DNA of 64,000 nucleotides from JAJRXC01 sp047639555 (GTDB taxonomy: Bacteria > Actinomycetota > Acidimicrobiia > Acidimicrobiales > Aldehydirespiratoraceae). The DNA lies in the NCBI GenBank assembly GCA_047639555.1, contig JBLIOE010000011.1, forward strand, positions 1-64,000. The letters are read 5' to 3'. The notes below the pieces were generated by a model that had not been told where the DNA came from, made no database searches, and saw only the letters and a list, made by a program, of their open reading frames with translations. The first letter of the stretch is position 1. Each line of letters starts with the position of its first letter. Below, piece by piece: positions 48,547-56,655 of this stretch. A program made the translations under genes and the position numbers.

Positions 48547-50006
48547 CAGGCGGGCCAGCCGACGGTCTTCGTCTCTGTGAAGATGTCGAGGCCTTCGATG
48601 CCGCACTGGCGACCGATGCCAGATCCCTTGTAGCCGCCGAACGGTGCGTCGGCGCCGTACCAGACGCCCCCGTTGACGCCGACCGTGCCCGATCGGAGCC
48701 GGGCCGCAACGCGTTTGCCTCGGTCGAGGTCGCCGCTGAAGACGTTGCCCGACAGGCCGAACGTTGAGTCGTTCGCGATGCGAATTGCATCTTCCTCGTC
48801 GTCGTAGGCGATCAGGCAGATCACCGGACCGAAGATTTCTTCCTGGGCGATAGTCATCGAGTTGTCAACGTCGACGAACAGCGTCGGCTCGACGTAGTAA
48901 CCCTTGTCGAGATGGGCGGGAACCCCGCCACCGATCGCCACGCGAGCGCCTTCGTCGATGCCGGTCTGGATGTAACCGAGCACTCGTTCCTGCTGCTTCT
49001 TTGAGACCTGGGGACCTTGAAGGTTGTTGGCATCGGTTGGGTCGCCGTAGTTCCAGTTGGCGAAGCTCTCGGTCGCCGCGGCGACGGCCTCGTCATAGCG
49101 GTCACGGGGCACGAGCAGGCGGGTAGGGATGGCGCATCCCTGGCCGCCGTGCATGCACGAAGTGACGGCGCTGGCCAGAGACTTCGAGATGTCGACATCA
49201 TCGAGATAGATGTTGGCCGACTTGCCGCCCAGCTCGAGGAACACGGGCTTGAGGGTCGCCGATGCCGCTTCCATGATCCGCCGGCCGGTCGCGCTCGAAC
49301 CGGTGAACGCGACGAGGTCGACATCGGGTGAGGTGGTGAGCACCTCACCAGTGAGGTGGTCCTGGCTCGAAACGATGTTGACGACGCCGGGCGGGATGTC
49401 GGTCTTCTCGACGATCAGTCGCGCGATTCGCAACGCGGTTGCCGAGGTGTCGGGGGCGGGCTTGAGCACACAGGTATTGCCCATCGCGAGCACCGGCCCC
49501 AACTTGTTGAGCGTGATCTCCATCGGGAAGTTCCAGGGGACGATCACGCCGACTACGCCGATCGCCTCCTTCCAGACTTCGCGCTCCGTTTGGTAGCCGA
49601 CGCCCATTGCGTCTTTCGCACCGATCGAACGCTTCCACTCGAACTTGTCGATCATCTCGGCCGGCCAGCTGAGCGCTTCGCGTAGTGGCGCATCGAGCTG
49701 TGGTCCGTACGTGAGCAGTAGCGGGCACCCAACCTCATCGATGAGCTCCTGGCGGAACTCCTCCTGCTCGCTCTCGATGGCTGCCTGTAGCTGCTCGAGG
49801 CAGGTCTTGCGGAATGCGTGGTTGGTGGACCAGTCGGTGGTGTCAAATGCCTTCCGTGCGGCGGCGACGGCCGCTTCCATATCGGCGCGACTTCCGTTGC
49901 CGATCTGCCCGATCACATCCTCGGTGGCCGGGTTGATGTTGTCGAACAGCGCACCGTTCTCGGCATCGACGAGCCGGCCATCAATGAGCAGTTTCTGATC
50001 CATCAT
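48546..50006 (-). CDS. NAD(P)-dependent aldehyde dehydrogenase
   Basis: A 486-residue ALDH. N159 in VPWNF, E258 in FLELGGKSAN, and the catalytic C291 in GGQGCAIPTR; the usual GQ-C-residue segment is conserved. SLVAFTGSSATGRRI and PVICLIAYDDEEDAIRIAND are further family blocks. It oxidises an aldehyde to an acid, a natural step after P450 hydroxylation of a terminal methyl and alcohol oxidation. It overlaps the P450 gene by 4 bases (ATG 50006, or ATG 50003 with a one-base overlap). Confidence 0.95.
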   Translation of the reverse strand: MMDQKLLIDGRLVDAENGALFDNINPATEDVIGQIGNGSRADMEAAVAAARKAFDTTDWSTNHAFRKTCLEQLQAAIESEQEEFRQELIDEVGCPLLLTYGPQLDAPLREALSWPAEMIDKFEWKRSIGAKDAMGVGYQTEREVWKEAIGVVGVIVPWNFPMEITLNKLGPVLAMGNTCVLKPAPDTSATALRIARLIVEKTDIPPGVVNIVSSQDHLTGEVLTTSPDVDLVAFTGSSATGRRIMEAASATLKPVFLELGGKSANIYLDDVDISKSLASAVTSCMHGGQGCAIPTRLLVPRDRYDEAVAAATESFANWNYGDPTDANNLQGPQVSKKQQERVLGYIQTGIDEGARVAIGGGVPAHLDKGYYVEPTLFVDVDNSMTIAQEEIFGPVICLIAYDDEEDAIRIANDSTFGLSGNVFSGDLDRGKRVAARLRSGTVGVNGGVWYGADAPFGGYKGSGIGRQCGIEGLDIFTETKTVGWPA

Positions 50007-51166
50007 GACTCCCAGGAAAGTTCGAGATTGTCGACGCTGCGCAACCCCACCGAATATTCGGGCGTGATGCCCGGCTTGAGTGAATACGACGGCACTCGCT
50101 TATGCCATTCCTCGAGGCCAACACGGAGTTCCATGCGAGCCAAGTGGGATCCGAGGCAGCGATGAACACCACCACCGAACGCGATGTGTTTGTTGATCTC
50201 GCGATCGAAGTCGACGGTGTCGGCATCGGCCCAGAACCGTTCGTCGGTGTTGGCCGATCCGAGGTTGACCGAGACAGTGTCGCCGACCTTGATCGGGCAA
50301 CCCTGCAGTTCGGTGTCTTGTACCGCGACCCGAACAACGCCGGCGACGGGCGTCTCCCATCGGAGCAGTTCTTCCATCACCGCCGGAATGTCGGCGGGAG
50401 AATGGACGAGGCGTTCTTGAGCGCCTGCGTCCTGGGCTAGGTAAGCGATCATGCAATCGAGTGAGGCGGTAACCGTGTCGAGACCGGCGAGGAAGAAGAG
50501 GTAGCCGATGTCGAGTACGTCGTTCTCGGTGAGCTTCTGCCCATCGACCTCGGCGCGGAGAAACTGCGAGATGAAATCGTCGGTTGGTTGTCGTTTCTTC
50601 TCATCGATTGCTTCTTGGAGGACGGCGTAGATCTTCTGGCCGGTCATGTTGCGGTAGTCGGTGGCGCTCTCGGTGTCTTCTACGGGCGGCCGGATGATGC
50701 CGTCCTTCAGCTCGATGAACTCGGCGGTGCGGGCGACAGGCAGGCCGAACATGGTGAGGAACACCTGGCTCGGGAGCGGCTCGGCGATGCTCTTGTGGAA
50801 GTTGCAGGTGCCGTCGTCGATCACCTCGTCGATAAGCGTGTTGACGAGACTTCGAGTGCTCTCTTCGAGCTGGGCAATACGCCGCGGGGCGAAGAGCGGA
50901 TCGAGCAGCTTGCGGAACTTGGAATGTTCCGGTGGATCGATCTCCAGCGGGATCAACGGCCGTACCTGGCCGATCTCGGTGGCTCCATCGCTCGAGAAGA
51001 TGTCGGGGTTCTGGAGCACGGTCATGACGTCTTCATGCAGGGCAACGCTGGTGCCCGTCATCATCGGATGATCGACCGCCATCACTGGCATGTGATCGCG
51101 GAGGAACTTGTACATCTCCTGAGGCGGACCAGTCATATTGATCTCGTCGTCGGGGGTGTCGCTCAT
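50003..51166 (-). CDS. Cytochrome P450 (fourth copy), with adjacent ferredoxin
   Basis: A 387-residue P450. I-helix FLAGLDTVTASL (acid-Thr pair D-T), K-helix EELLRWE, haem loop FGGGVHRCLG with the Cys ligand at about 335, followed by SHLARMEL. Its N-terminus lacks the 15-20 residues present in the other copies. The gene directly follows a single-cluster ferredoxin (2-base gap), the only dedicated electron donor in the window. Coupling to aldehyde dehydrogenase and CaiB suggests hydroxylation and stepwise oxidation of a methyl group to a CoA-bound acid. Confidence 0.94.
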   Translation of the reverse strand: MSDTPDDEINMTGPPQEMYKFLRDHMPVMAVDHPMMTGTSVALHEDVMTVLQNPDIFSSDGATEIGQVRPLIPLEIDPPEHSKFRKLLDPLFAPRRIAQLEESTRSLVNTLIDEVIDDGTCNFHKSIAEPLPSQVFLTMFGLPVARTAEFIELKDGIIRPPVEDTESATDYRNMTGQKIYAVLQEAIDEKKRQPTDDFISQFLRAEVDGQKLTENDVLDIGYLFFLAGLDTVTASLDCMIAYLAQDAGAQERLVHSPADIPAVMEELLRWETPVAGVVRVAVQDTELQGCPIKVGDTVSVNLGSANTDERFWADADTVDFDREINKHIAFGGGVHRCLGSHLARMELRVGLEEWHKRVPSYSLKPGITPEYSVGLRSVDNLELSWES

Positions 51167-51168
51167 AG

Positions 51169-51363
51169 TCAGCTTTCGATGAGGGTGATTGCGTCTTCAG
51201 GACAATTTCCCGCGCCTTTGCGCGCCGCGTCGTGCGCGTCGGGAGAGATGTCTTCCGAGACGACAAAGCCGTAGCCGTCGTCGTCGGATTCGAACACCGT
51301 TGAGGCGAGGACGTAGCAGCGTCCGTGACCTTGGCAACGCTCGCGATCGAGTTGTACGCGCAT
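51169..51363 (-). CDS. [3Fe-4S] ferredoxin
   Basis: A 64-residue ferredoxin. Cluster ligands C10 and C16 in CQGHGRC, with H13 in the position that is Cys in [4Fe-4S] proteins, and C54 in GNCPEDA; this is the single-cluster type that serves actinobacterial P450s. It lies 2 bases upstream of the P450 gene and 8 bases downstream of the amidohydrolase. It may also donate electrons to the other four P450s of the window, none of which has its own ferredoxin nearby. Confidence 0.95.
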   Translation of the reverse strand: MRVQLDRERCQGHGRCYVLASTVFESDDDGYGFVVSEDISPDAHDAARKGAGNCPEDAITLIES

Positions 51364-51371
51364 GGCTTTGC

Positions 51372-52550
51372 TCAGACGCCCAAGAGTTCTTTGAGGTTGC
51401 CGCCCATGATCTTCGCCACGTCGGCATCGCTCAAGCTGGAGGGGAGGTCATCGGCGAAGTCGATCGGATTCGCCATCCCTTCCGGATGGGGATAATCGCT
51501 GCCGAAGAGCAACCGATCGGGCGACATGATCTCGATCAGGTCGTCGAGGCCGTCCTCCCAGAACGGGTTGACGTAGACGTTGCGGGTGAACGTCTCGACC
51601 GGATGTTCGGCGAACTCCTGCGGCATCTTCTTGTAGATCCCGTTGAGGCCCTCAACCAAGGGCTTGACCCAGGTGCCACCATTCTCGATCGTACCGAAGC
51701 GCATGTCAGGGAATCGACTGAAGGCGCCGTGACAGATCATCGCGTTCATCATGTCGGTGATGGGACGATTACTCGTCACGAGTCCACGGAATGGGTTCGG
51801 CTTGAAGGGCAACATTTCGCCCTTGCCTTCCCAGATGCCCGACAAGTCGGCGTAGCCGCTGTCGGAGGAGTGCATGCCGACGAATACGCCGGACTCCTGC
51901 ACCCGGGCCCAGAACGGATCGAACTCTTCGAGCCCCGGCGACCGTGGACCGCGGAGGCCCCATGCCGGCGCGGGCCGAATGAGGATGCACTTCGCGCCCT
52001 TGTCGAGTGCCCATTCGAGTTCCTCGATTGCCTTCTCGACGATCGGTAGTGCAATCACGGGGGTAGCGAAGATTCGGTCCTCGTGGTTGAAGGACCATTC
52101 GTCGTAGATCCATTGGTTCAGCGAATGGATCGCGGCGTGACATAGATCGGGATCGTCGCGCATGCGCTCTTCGAGGAGGCTGGCGAGCGTGGGGAACATG
52201 AGCGTGCCGTCGAGCCCCAACTCGTCGAGATGGGGGAGACGCGCCGTCGCGTTCCGTGCCCATTCCGGACACTTGATCGGTTCGCCGAAGATTTCTCGAA
52301 GGGACTTCCCTTCCGGATTTCCGTTTCGGTAGAAGTCTTCCTGGGCGCCGGGGCGGGCAACGACGCTAAAGGTCGGATTAGGGATGTACTCCGAGATCTT
52401 GTCGTTGACGGCGATCTTGGTTCGGCCGTTGACCTGGACGTATTTGATCGCGCCCTTGTATTTGTCGGGGAGGTAGCGCGTAAACGCCTCCTCAGTTTCG
52501 TACATATGGTTGTCGGAATCGAAAACTGGGTAATCGATGGTGCGTGCCAT
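51372..52550 (-). CDS. Metal-dependent amidohydrolase, ACMSD-like (second copy)
   Basis: A 392-residue paralogue of the protein at 22975. It opens YPVFDSDNHMYETEEAFTRY, has VGMHSSDSGY, MICHGAFSRFPDMRFGTIEN and LLFGSDYPHPEGM at equivalent positions, so the metal site is conserved. GAGG lies upstream of the ATG. It heads the operon with ferredoxin, P450, aldehyde dehydrogenase and CaiB. In the ACMSD family it may decarboxylate or hydrolyse an early intermediate. It is divergent from the SDR at 52631. Confidence 0.9.
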   Translation of the reverse strand: MARTIDYPVFDSDNHMYETEEAFTRYLPDKYKGAIKYVQVNGRTKIAVNDKISEYIPNPTFSVVARPGAQEDFYRNGNPEGKSLREIFGEPIKCPEWARNATARLPHLDELGLDGTLMFPTLASLLEERMRDDPDLCHAAIHSLNQWIYDEWSFNHEDRIFATPVIALPIVEKAIEELEWALDKGAKCILIRPAPAWGLRGPRSPGLEEFDPFWARVQESGVFVGMHSSDSGYADLSGIWEGKGEMLPFKPNPFRGLVTSNRPITDMMNAMICHGAFSRFPDMRFGTIENGGTWVKPLVEGLNGIYKKMPQEFAEHPVETFTRNVYVNPFWEDGLDDLIEIMSPDRLLFGSDYPHPEGMANPIDFADDLPSSLSDADVAKIMGGNLKELLGV

Positions 52551-52617
52551 GTTGAGCCTCGGGTCATCTAACAGTGGCGTCAGTATTCTCGCGGAACGGG
52601 CATTTGTCGAGATGGCC

Positions 52618-52623
52618 TACTCT
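52618..52623 (+). promoter_or_regulatory. Putative -10 box (TACTCT), leaderless, SDR gene
   Basis: TACTCT, seven bases (gcggggc), then the ATG at 52631. It supports the ATG at 52631 over that at 52643. Confidence 0.5.
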
Positions 52624-52630
52624 GCGGGGC

Positions 52631-53392
52631 ATGTTGCAACCCATGGATCTCTTCGATTTGTCCGGCCGTACTGCGATCGTCACGGGCGGAAGTCGCGGAC
52701 TTGGCCGGGAAATGGTGCTGGCCTTTGCCGCCCAAGGAGCCAACGTTATTATTGCGAGTCGGAAGCTCGCGAACTGCGAAGCGCTCGCCGCCGAGGTGGA
52801 GTCATCTTTTGATGTTCGAGCGCTTCCCGTGGAGTGTCACATCGGATACTGGGAGCAGGCCGAGGTTCTCGCCGCTCGAGCGATCGAGGAGTTCGGCACG
52901 ATCGACATCCTTGTGAACAACGCGGGAATGTCACCGCTCTACTCCTCGCTCTCGGCGATCGACGAGGGGCTCTACGACAAGGTGATGGACGTCAACCTCA
53001 AGGGCACGTTCCGCTTGACCGTGTTGATTGCCGATCACATGAAGGCGAACGGCAAAGGGTCGATTATCTCCGTCAGTTCGACCGCGGCCGTGAAGCCGAC
53101 CGCGGGTGAAGTCGTCTACGCCCTCGCAAAGGCCGGACTCCATAATCTGACCGAGAGCTTCTCGAAGGCCTACGGGCCGGAAGTGCGCGTCAACTGCATC
53201 CAGCCCGGGCCGTTCCTCACCGATATCTCTAAGGCGTGGGACCAGTCAGTGATTGCTCAAATCGGCAATGGCATCTCGTTGGGGCGCGCCGGCGAGCCGA
53301 CAGAGATCATCGGCGCGGCGCTCTACTTCGCGAGTGACGCGTCGTCGTACACCACCGGCGCAATCCTGCGCATGGACGGCGGGCTGAGGTAA
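52631..53392 (+). CDS. Short-chain dehydrogenase/reductase
   Basis: A 253-residue SDR starting MLQPMDLFDLSGR. TGGSRGLG (18-25), NNAGMSP, SVSSTAA and Y163-x3-K167 (YALAK), then CIQPGPFLTDI and the classical C-terminal SYTTGAILRMDGG. All active-site residues are present. It is transcribed alone between two amidohydrolase genes. It is likely NAD(P)-dependent, oxidising or reducing an alcohol or 3-hydroxyacyl-CoA. Confidence 0.93.
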   Translation: MLQPMDLFDLSGRTAIVTGGSRGLGREMVLAFAAQGANVIIASRKLANCEALAAEVESSFDVRALPVECHIGYWEQAEVLAARAIEEFGTIDILVNNAGMSPLYSSLSAIDEGLYDKVMDVNLKGTFRLTVLIADHMKANGKGSIISVSSTAAVKPTAGEVVYALAKAGLHNLTESFSKAYGPEVRVNCIQPGPFLTDISKAWDQSVIAQIGNGISLGRAGEPTEIIGAALYFASDASSYTTGAILRMDGGLR

Positions 53393-53408
53393 CGCCCGCG
53401 TTGGTTCG

Positions 53409-54686
53409 CTACTTGTTCTTGCTAGCGAAATCGTTGAGCGAAACCTTCTCGGCGCCCTCGTGACGACCCGATGACATCGACTTCTCCGAGACATCGTGGC
53501 CGACGGCTTGGGCCCGCAACGCGCCGACCGTGCATTCCTCACGAGGGATGTGGGCGAACGGGTCGTAGGAGTACCAATCCATTGAGTTGAGATGGGTGAT
53601 TCGATCGATCTCGTCGTCGGGGACACCGGCGAAGACCTCCAGCAACTCCTCGGGGGCGCCCGGCCAGTTGGAGTCGGAGTGTGGATAGTCCATCTCCCAA
53701 CAGATGTTGTTGATGCCGATTTCGTTGCGAAGGATTACGCCAACCGGATCGGAGATGAAGCAGGTCAGGAAGTTCCGTCGGAAGACGTCGCTCGGCAGTA
53801 GGTCGCCGAACTCCTGACCGGTCCAAAGATGGTGCATGTCGTAGGTGCGATCGGCCCGGTCCAGGAAATACGGGACCCAACCGGTGCCGCCCTCGGACAG
53901 CGCGATCTTGATGTCCGGGTACCGACGAGGCACGGTCGACCAGAGCAAGTCGGCTGCCGCGGTCGAGATGTTCATCGGCTGCATCTGGATCATCACGTCC
54001 ATCGGCGCGTCGGGCGCGGTCACAACGAGTTGGCCTGATGAGCCCAAGTGAATCGAGATCACGGTGTCGCACTCGACGGCCGCTTCAAGCATTGGATTCC
54101 AATACTCGTCGTGCCAGCTGGGCTCACCGAGCGGGATCGGATTTTCGGTGAAGGTGATGGAGTGACAGCCCTTCTTGGCGACGCGGCGGATCTCAGCGGC
54201 CGTCTCTTCGGCGGACCAGATCATCGGTAGCGCCATGGGAATGAAACGGCCCGGGTAGGCGCCGCACCACTCGTCGATGTGCCAATCGTTGTAAGCGCGG
54301 ATCAGGTCTGCCGCGAACTCTTTGTTCGGGTGGGCGGCGAATAGTCGGCCCGCGAAGCCCGGGAATGACGGGAAGCACATCGAGCCGAGCACCCCGCCTG
54401 CGTTCATGTCTTTAATGCGCTCGTGGATGTCGTAGCAGCCAGGTCGCATCTCTTCGAAGCAGGTCGGCTCGAGGCCGTACTCCTCCTTGGGGCGACCGGC
54501 GACGGCGTTGAGTCCGACGTTCGGGATGACGGCCCCGTTGAACGTCCACACGTCGTTGCCCTCATTCGTGCGGATGAGCTTCGGTGCTTCGTCCTTCCAT
54601 TTCGCGGGCAAGTGCTCGTCGAACATGTGCGGCGGTTCACACAGATGATCGTCGACGCTCACCAGAATCATGTCGTTCTTATCCAC
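53409..54686 (-). CDS. Metal-dependent amidohydrolase (third copy, divergent subfamily)
   Basis: A 425-residue amidohydrolase 2 protein starting VDKNDMILVSVDDHLCEPPH. The VDDH segment is the first metal motif, ISIHLGSSGQ carries a barrel His, IALSEGGTGWVPYFLDRAD the glutamate block, and ICWEMDYPHSDSNWP the closing Asp/His block. GTG 54686 with AAGGGG six bases upstream is preferred to ATG 54722. It is longer and more distant than the copies at 22975 and 51372, and has a C-terminal extension of about 45 residues ending FASKNK. It is adjacent to the transposase insertion. Confidence 0.88.
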   Translation of the reverse strand: MDKNDMILVSVDDHLCEPPHMFDEHLPAKWKDEAPKLIRTNEGNDVWTFNGAVIPNVGLNAVAGRPKEEYGLEPTCFEEMRPGCYDIHERIKDMNAGGVLGSMCFPSFPGFAGRLFAAHPNKEFAADLIRAYNDWHIDEWCGAYPGRFIPMALPMIWSAEETAAEIRRVAKKGCHSITFTENPIPLGEPSWHDEYWNPMLEAAVECDTVISIHLGSSGQLVVTAPDAPMDVMIQMQPMNISTAAADLLWSTVPRRYPDIKIALSEGGTGWVPYFLDRADRTYDMHHLWTGQEFGDLLPSDVFRRNFLTCFISDPVGVILRNEIGINNICWEMDYPHSDSNWPGAPEELLEVFAGVPDDEIDRITHLNSMDWYSYDPFAHIPREECTVGALRAQAVGHDVSEKSMSSGRHEGAEKVSLNDFASKNK

Positions 54687-54745
54687 GGTTTTCCCCTTTT
54701 TGCCAGAGCCGGCTCCGCCCATCTAACACCACCGTCACCTCCAAG

Positions 54746-54779
54746 AGAAAGTGCACGGGGTCAGACACCCGCACTTTCT
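54746..54779. repeat. Left REP-type palindrome of the tyrosine transposase element
   Basis: AGAAAGTGC (54746-54754) and GCACTTTCT (54771-54779) pair around ACGGGGTCAGACACCC, itself partly palindromic. Positions 54757-54779 (23 bases) recur exactly, inverted, at 55686-55708. The GGGGTCAGACACC core is the sort of palindrome seen beside RAYT genes. The transposase stop codon begins on its last base. Confidence 0.85.
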
Positions 54780-55651
54780 TACGCGGCGAGGTCGCCGATC
54801 CTCAAGCGCATCTCCGCATCCCGGACCAGCTGACCGAACCCGCGGTCGCTCTCCAAGCGCACTCGCGCTCGAGCGATGGCCGACCGAGCCACGTGCGCGT
54901 CTCGGTAGCCGTAGCGGTCCGACAGTTCGAGAAGTTCGACGTTGCAATGCTTGTTGGCGAGGAGCAAGGCCGCGAGTCGAGTGTCGTTGCGTAGCCCGCG
55001 TCCGCCCGATCGAATCACCTCGAGTTCCGTCGCCGAACCGACTCCAAGTGCAGCCTCGATCTCATCCGGGGTTCGCGTCCGGACGAGACGGCGTCGATCG
55101 AGTCGTCGACCGGGCTCAGCGCTTCCGGCAAGGACGAACTCGTCGAACGCTGCTCGGCTGCCTCCGAACCGTTGCAAGATCGCGGCGGTCGTGAGCCATC
55201 GCGGCTCGCCTGCGTCTCCGACATAGGCCGGGTGACTCGTCCATTCGAGGTCAGCAGCATGGACGGCATCGGTGCTCAACGGGTTGCGGTGGATGTATCG
55301 AACAACCGTTGCGAGGTAGCGCTCATCGGTAATTGGCTTCGAGCGATACCTCCCGCGAAAGAGCGGCCCGTCGAAGCCGTATTTGACGTTGAACCGCCGC
55401 GTGTAGGCGCCGGCCACTCGCTTCATCGAAGAACTCAGTGCGTCGACCCCGGCTTCGACCAGCACATGGAAGTGGTTGCCCATGAGTGCATAGGCGTGCA
55501 CCTTGAGCTCCTGGGTGGACACCGCTTCGGCCCAGAGGTTGAGGAACGAAGAGCGGTCGTGGTCATCGCCGAAAACTGGCAGATGCCTGGCGCCTCGGTT
55601 CATTACATGGTGCCACGTTCCGCCTGCTGTGCTTCTAATCATTCTCGCCAT
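54779..55651 (-). CDS. REP-associated tyrosine transposase (RAYT, Y1/HUH family)
   Basis: A 290-residue transposase. GTWHHVMNRGARHLPVF opens the Y1_Tnp domain, the HUH metal motif is H60-F61-H62 in MGNHFHVLVE, and the candidate catalytic Tyr is Y83 in GAYTRRFN, followed by GPLFRGRYRSKPI and YIHRNPL. The C-terminal 120 residues look like a DnaA-type helix-turn-helix (LELSDRYGYRDAHVARSAIA). The frame is complete. RAYTs are usually single-copy domesticated transposases that spread REP palindromes. The stop codon touches the left palindrome. Confidence 0.95.
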   Translation of the reverse strand: MARMIRSTAGGTWHHVMNRGARHLPVFGDDHDRSSFLNLWAEAVSTQELKVHAYALMGNHFHVLVEAGVDALSSSMKRVAGAYTRRFNVKYGFDGPLFRGRYRSKPITDERYLATVVRYIHRNPLSTDAVHAADLEWTSHPAYVGDAGEPRWLTTAAILQRFGGSRAAFDEFVLAGSAEPGRRLDRRRLVRTRTPDEIEAALGVGSATELEVIRSGGRGLRNDTRLAALLLANKHCNVELLELSDRYGYRDAHVARSAIARARVRLESDRGFGQLVRDAEMRLRIGDLAA

Positions 55652-55675
55652 TGCACAAACGTAGGAAGCGACTCT

Positions 55676-55708
55676 GACACTCCCGAGAAAGTGCGGGTGT
55701 CTGACCCC
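55676..55708. repeat. Right REP-type palindrome of the tyrosine transposase element
   Basis: Positions 55686-55708 are the exact inverse of 54757-54779. The right end can form its own hairpin from GACACTCCCG (55676-55685) and CGGGTGTC (55694-55701), looping out AGAAAGTG. Confidence 0.85.
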
Positions 55709-55718
55709 GGTTGAGGGG

Positions 55719-56570
55719 TTATTCGAAGCCGAGGGCGGCGAAGTCCCAGGGGATTTCGCCGGCGATCATTTTGACGATCGGGGCGTCGTAGGCGTCGACG
55801 AGGGCGGCGTTGGTGTGGCCTTGGTCGACTTGGAGGGTCTCGCCGTTGACGCCACTGGCGGCGGCGCTGCCGAGGAAGATGAGCGTGCTCGCCATCTGCT
55901 CCGGCTGGAGCGTGTCGACACCTGCCGCCTCGCGATAGTCGGCGGCATACGTGAGCCAGAGATCGGCGTTGGCCTCCGACAGGGGAGTGACCGTCGGGCC
56001 GGGGAGGATGCAGTTCACGCGGTAGCCGGCCTTCAACATCGGGAACGCTTGCTGGGCGACGTAGAGGTTGATCGCCTCCTTGCTGAAGCCGTAGCTGTCG
56101 GTGTCGGGGTTCTCTTCGGTCCAGGCCGCGGCGGAGGCCCAGTCTTCGTTCGTGAGGAAGTCGCGGACGCGTTCGATGTTGTTCTTCCAGCCCATTCCCG
56201 CGGTCGACGAGATGAACGCCACCGACCCACCTTGGTTGAGCTTGCCTTGGCTGATCATGCGGTCGATGAAGTGGCGCTGGGCGGTGAAGTTGATCAGCAT
56301 GATCCCGGCGGTGCCGTCGGCGACACCGGCGCACGCGAAGATTGTGTCGACGCCACCGTCGATTGCGTCGGCGGCTTCGTCGACGCTCGCCTGGTTGCGA
56401 AGGTCGACCGAGATCGATTGGGCGCAGTCGTATTCCACGGCGGCCACATCGAGGACGATTACCTCAGCGCCGAGATCGCTCGCCATCCGGGCCGTTGCCG
56501 CTCCCATGCCGGTCGCGCCGCCGACGACGACGACTCGCTTTCCTTCGTAGCGGAACAGATTGATGGTCAT
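55719..56570 (-). CDS. SDR-family oxidoreductase (coniferyl-alcohol-dehydrogenase-like)
   Basis: A 283-residue SDR. VVVVGGATGMG (13-23) binds the nucleotide, FACAG replaces NNAG, SSTAGMGW carries the catalytic Ser and SYGFSKEAINLYV the Tyr-x3-Lys. An insertion between Ser and Tyr (NIERVRDFLTNEDWASAAAW) is typical of the coniferyl alcohol/3-alpha-hydroxysteroid dehydrogenase subgroup. It is divergent from the dehydrogenase operon starting at 56656. The element end lies 11 bases past its stop, so the insertion stopped just short of the gene. Confidence 0.9.
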   Translation of the reverse strand: MTINLFRYEGKRVVVVGGATGMGAATARMASDLGAEVIVLDVAAVEYDCAQSISVDLRNQASVDEAADAIDGGVDTIFACAGVADGTAGIMLINFTAQRHFIDRMISQGKLNQGGSVAFISSTAGMGWKNNIERVRDFLTNEDWASAAAWTEENPDTDSYGFSKEAINLYVAQQAFPMLKAGYRVNCILPGPTVTPLSEANADLWLTYAADYREAAGVDTLQPEQMASTLIFLGSAAASGVNGETLQVDQGHTNAALVDAYDAPIVKMIAGEIPWDFAALGFE

Positions 56571-56655
56571 AGTTTCCCTCGTGGTGTGCTTGGTGGTTAC
56601 CCTGACGCATTGTTACCTGACGGCACCGTTAGACGCACAAGGGCAGAGGGGAATT

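Larger units (their letters stand above)
54746..55708. mobile_element. Complete RAYT/REPtron-like element (about 1 kb)
   Basis: One intact transposase gene framed by inverted copies of a 23-base palindromic end. It sits between the third amidohydrolase gene and an SDR gene and interrupts neither. No target-site duplication is apparent, as expected for single-strand HUH transposition. Confidence 0.8.
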
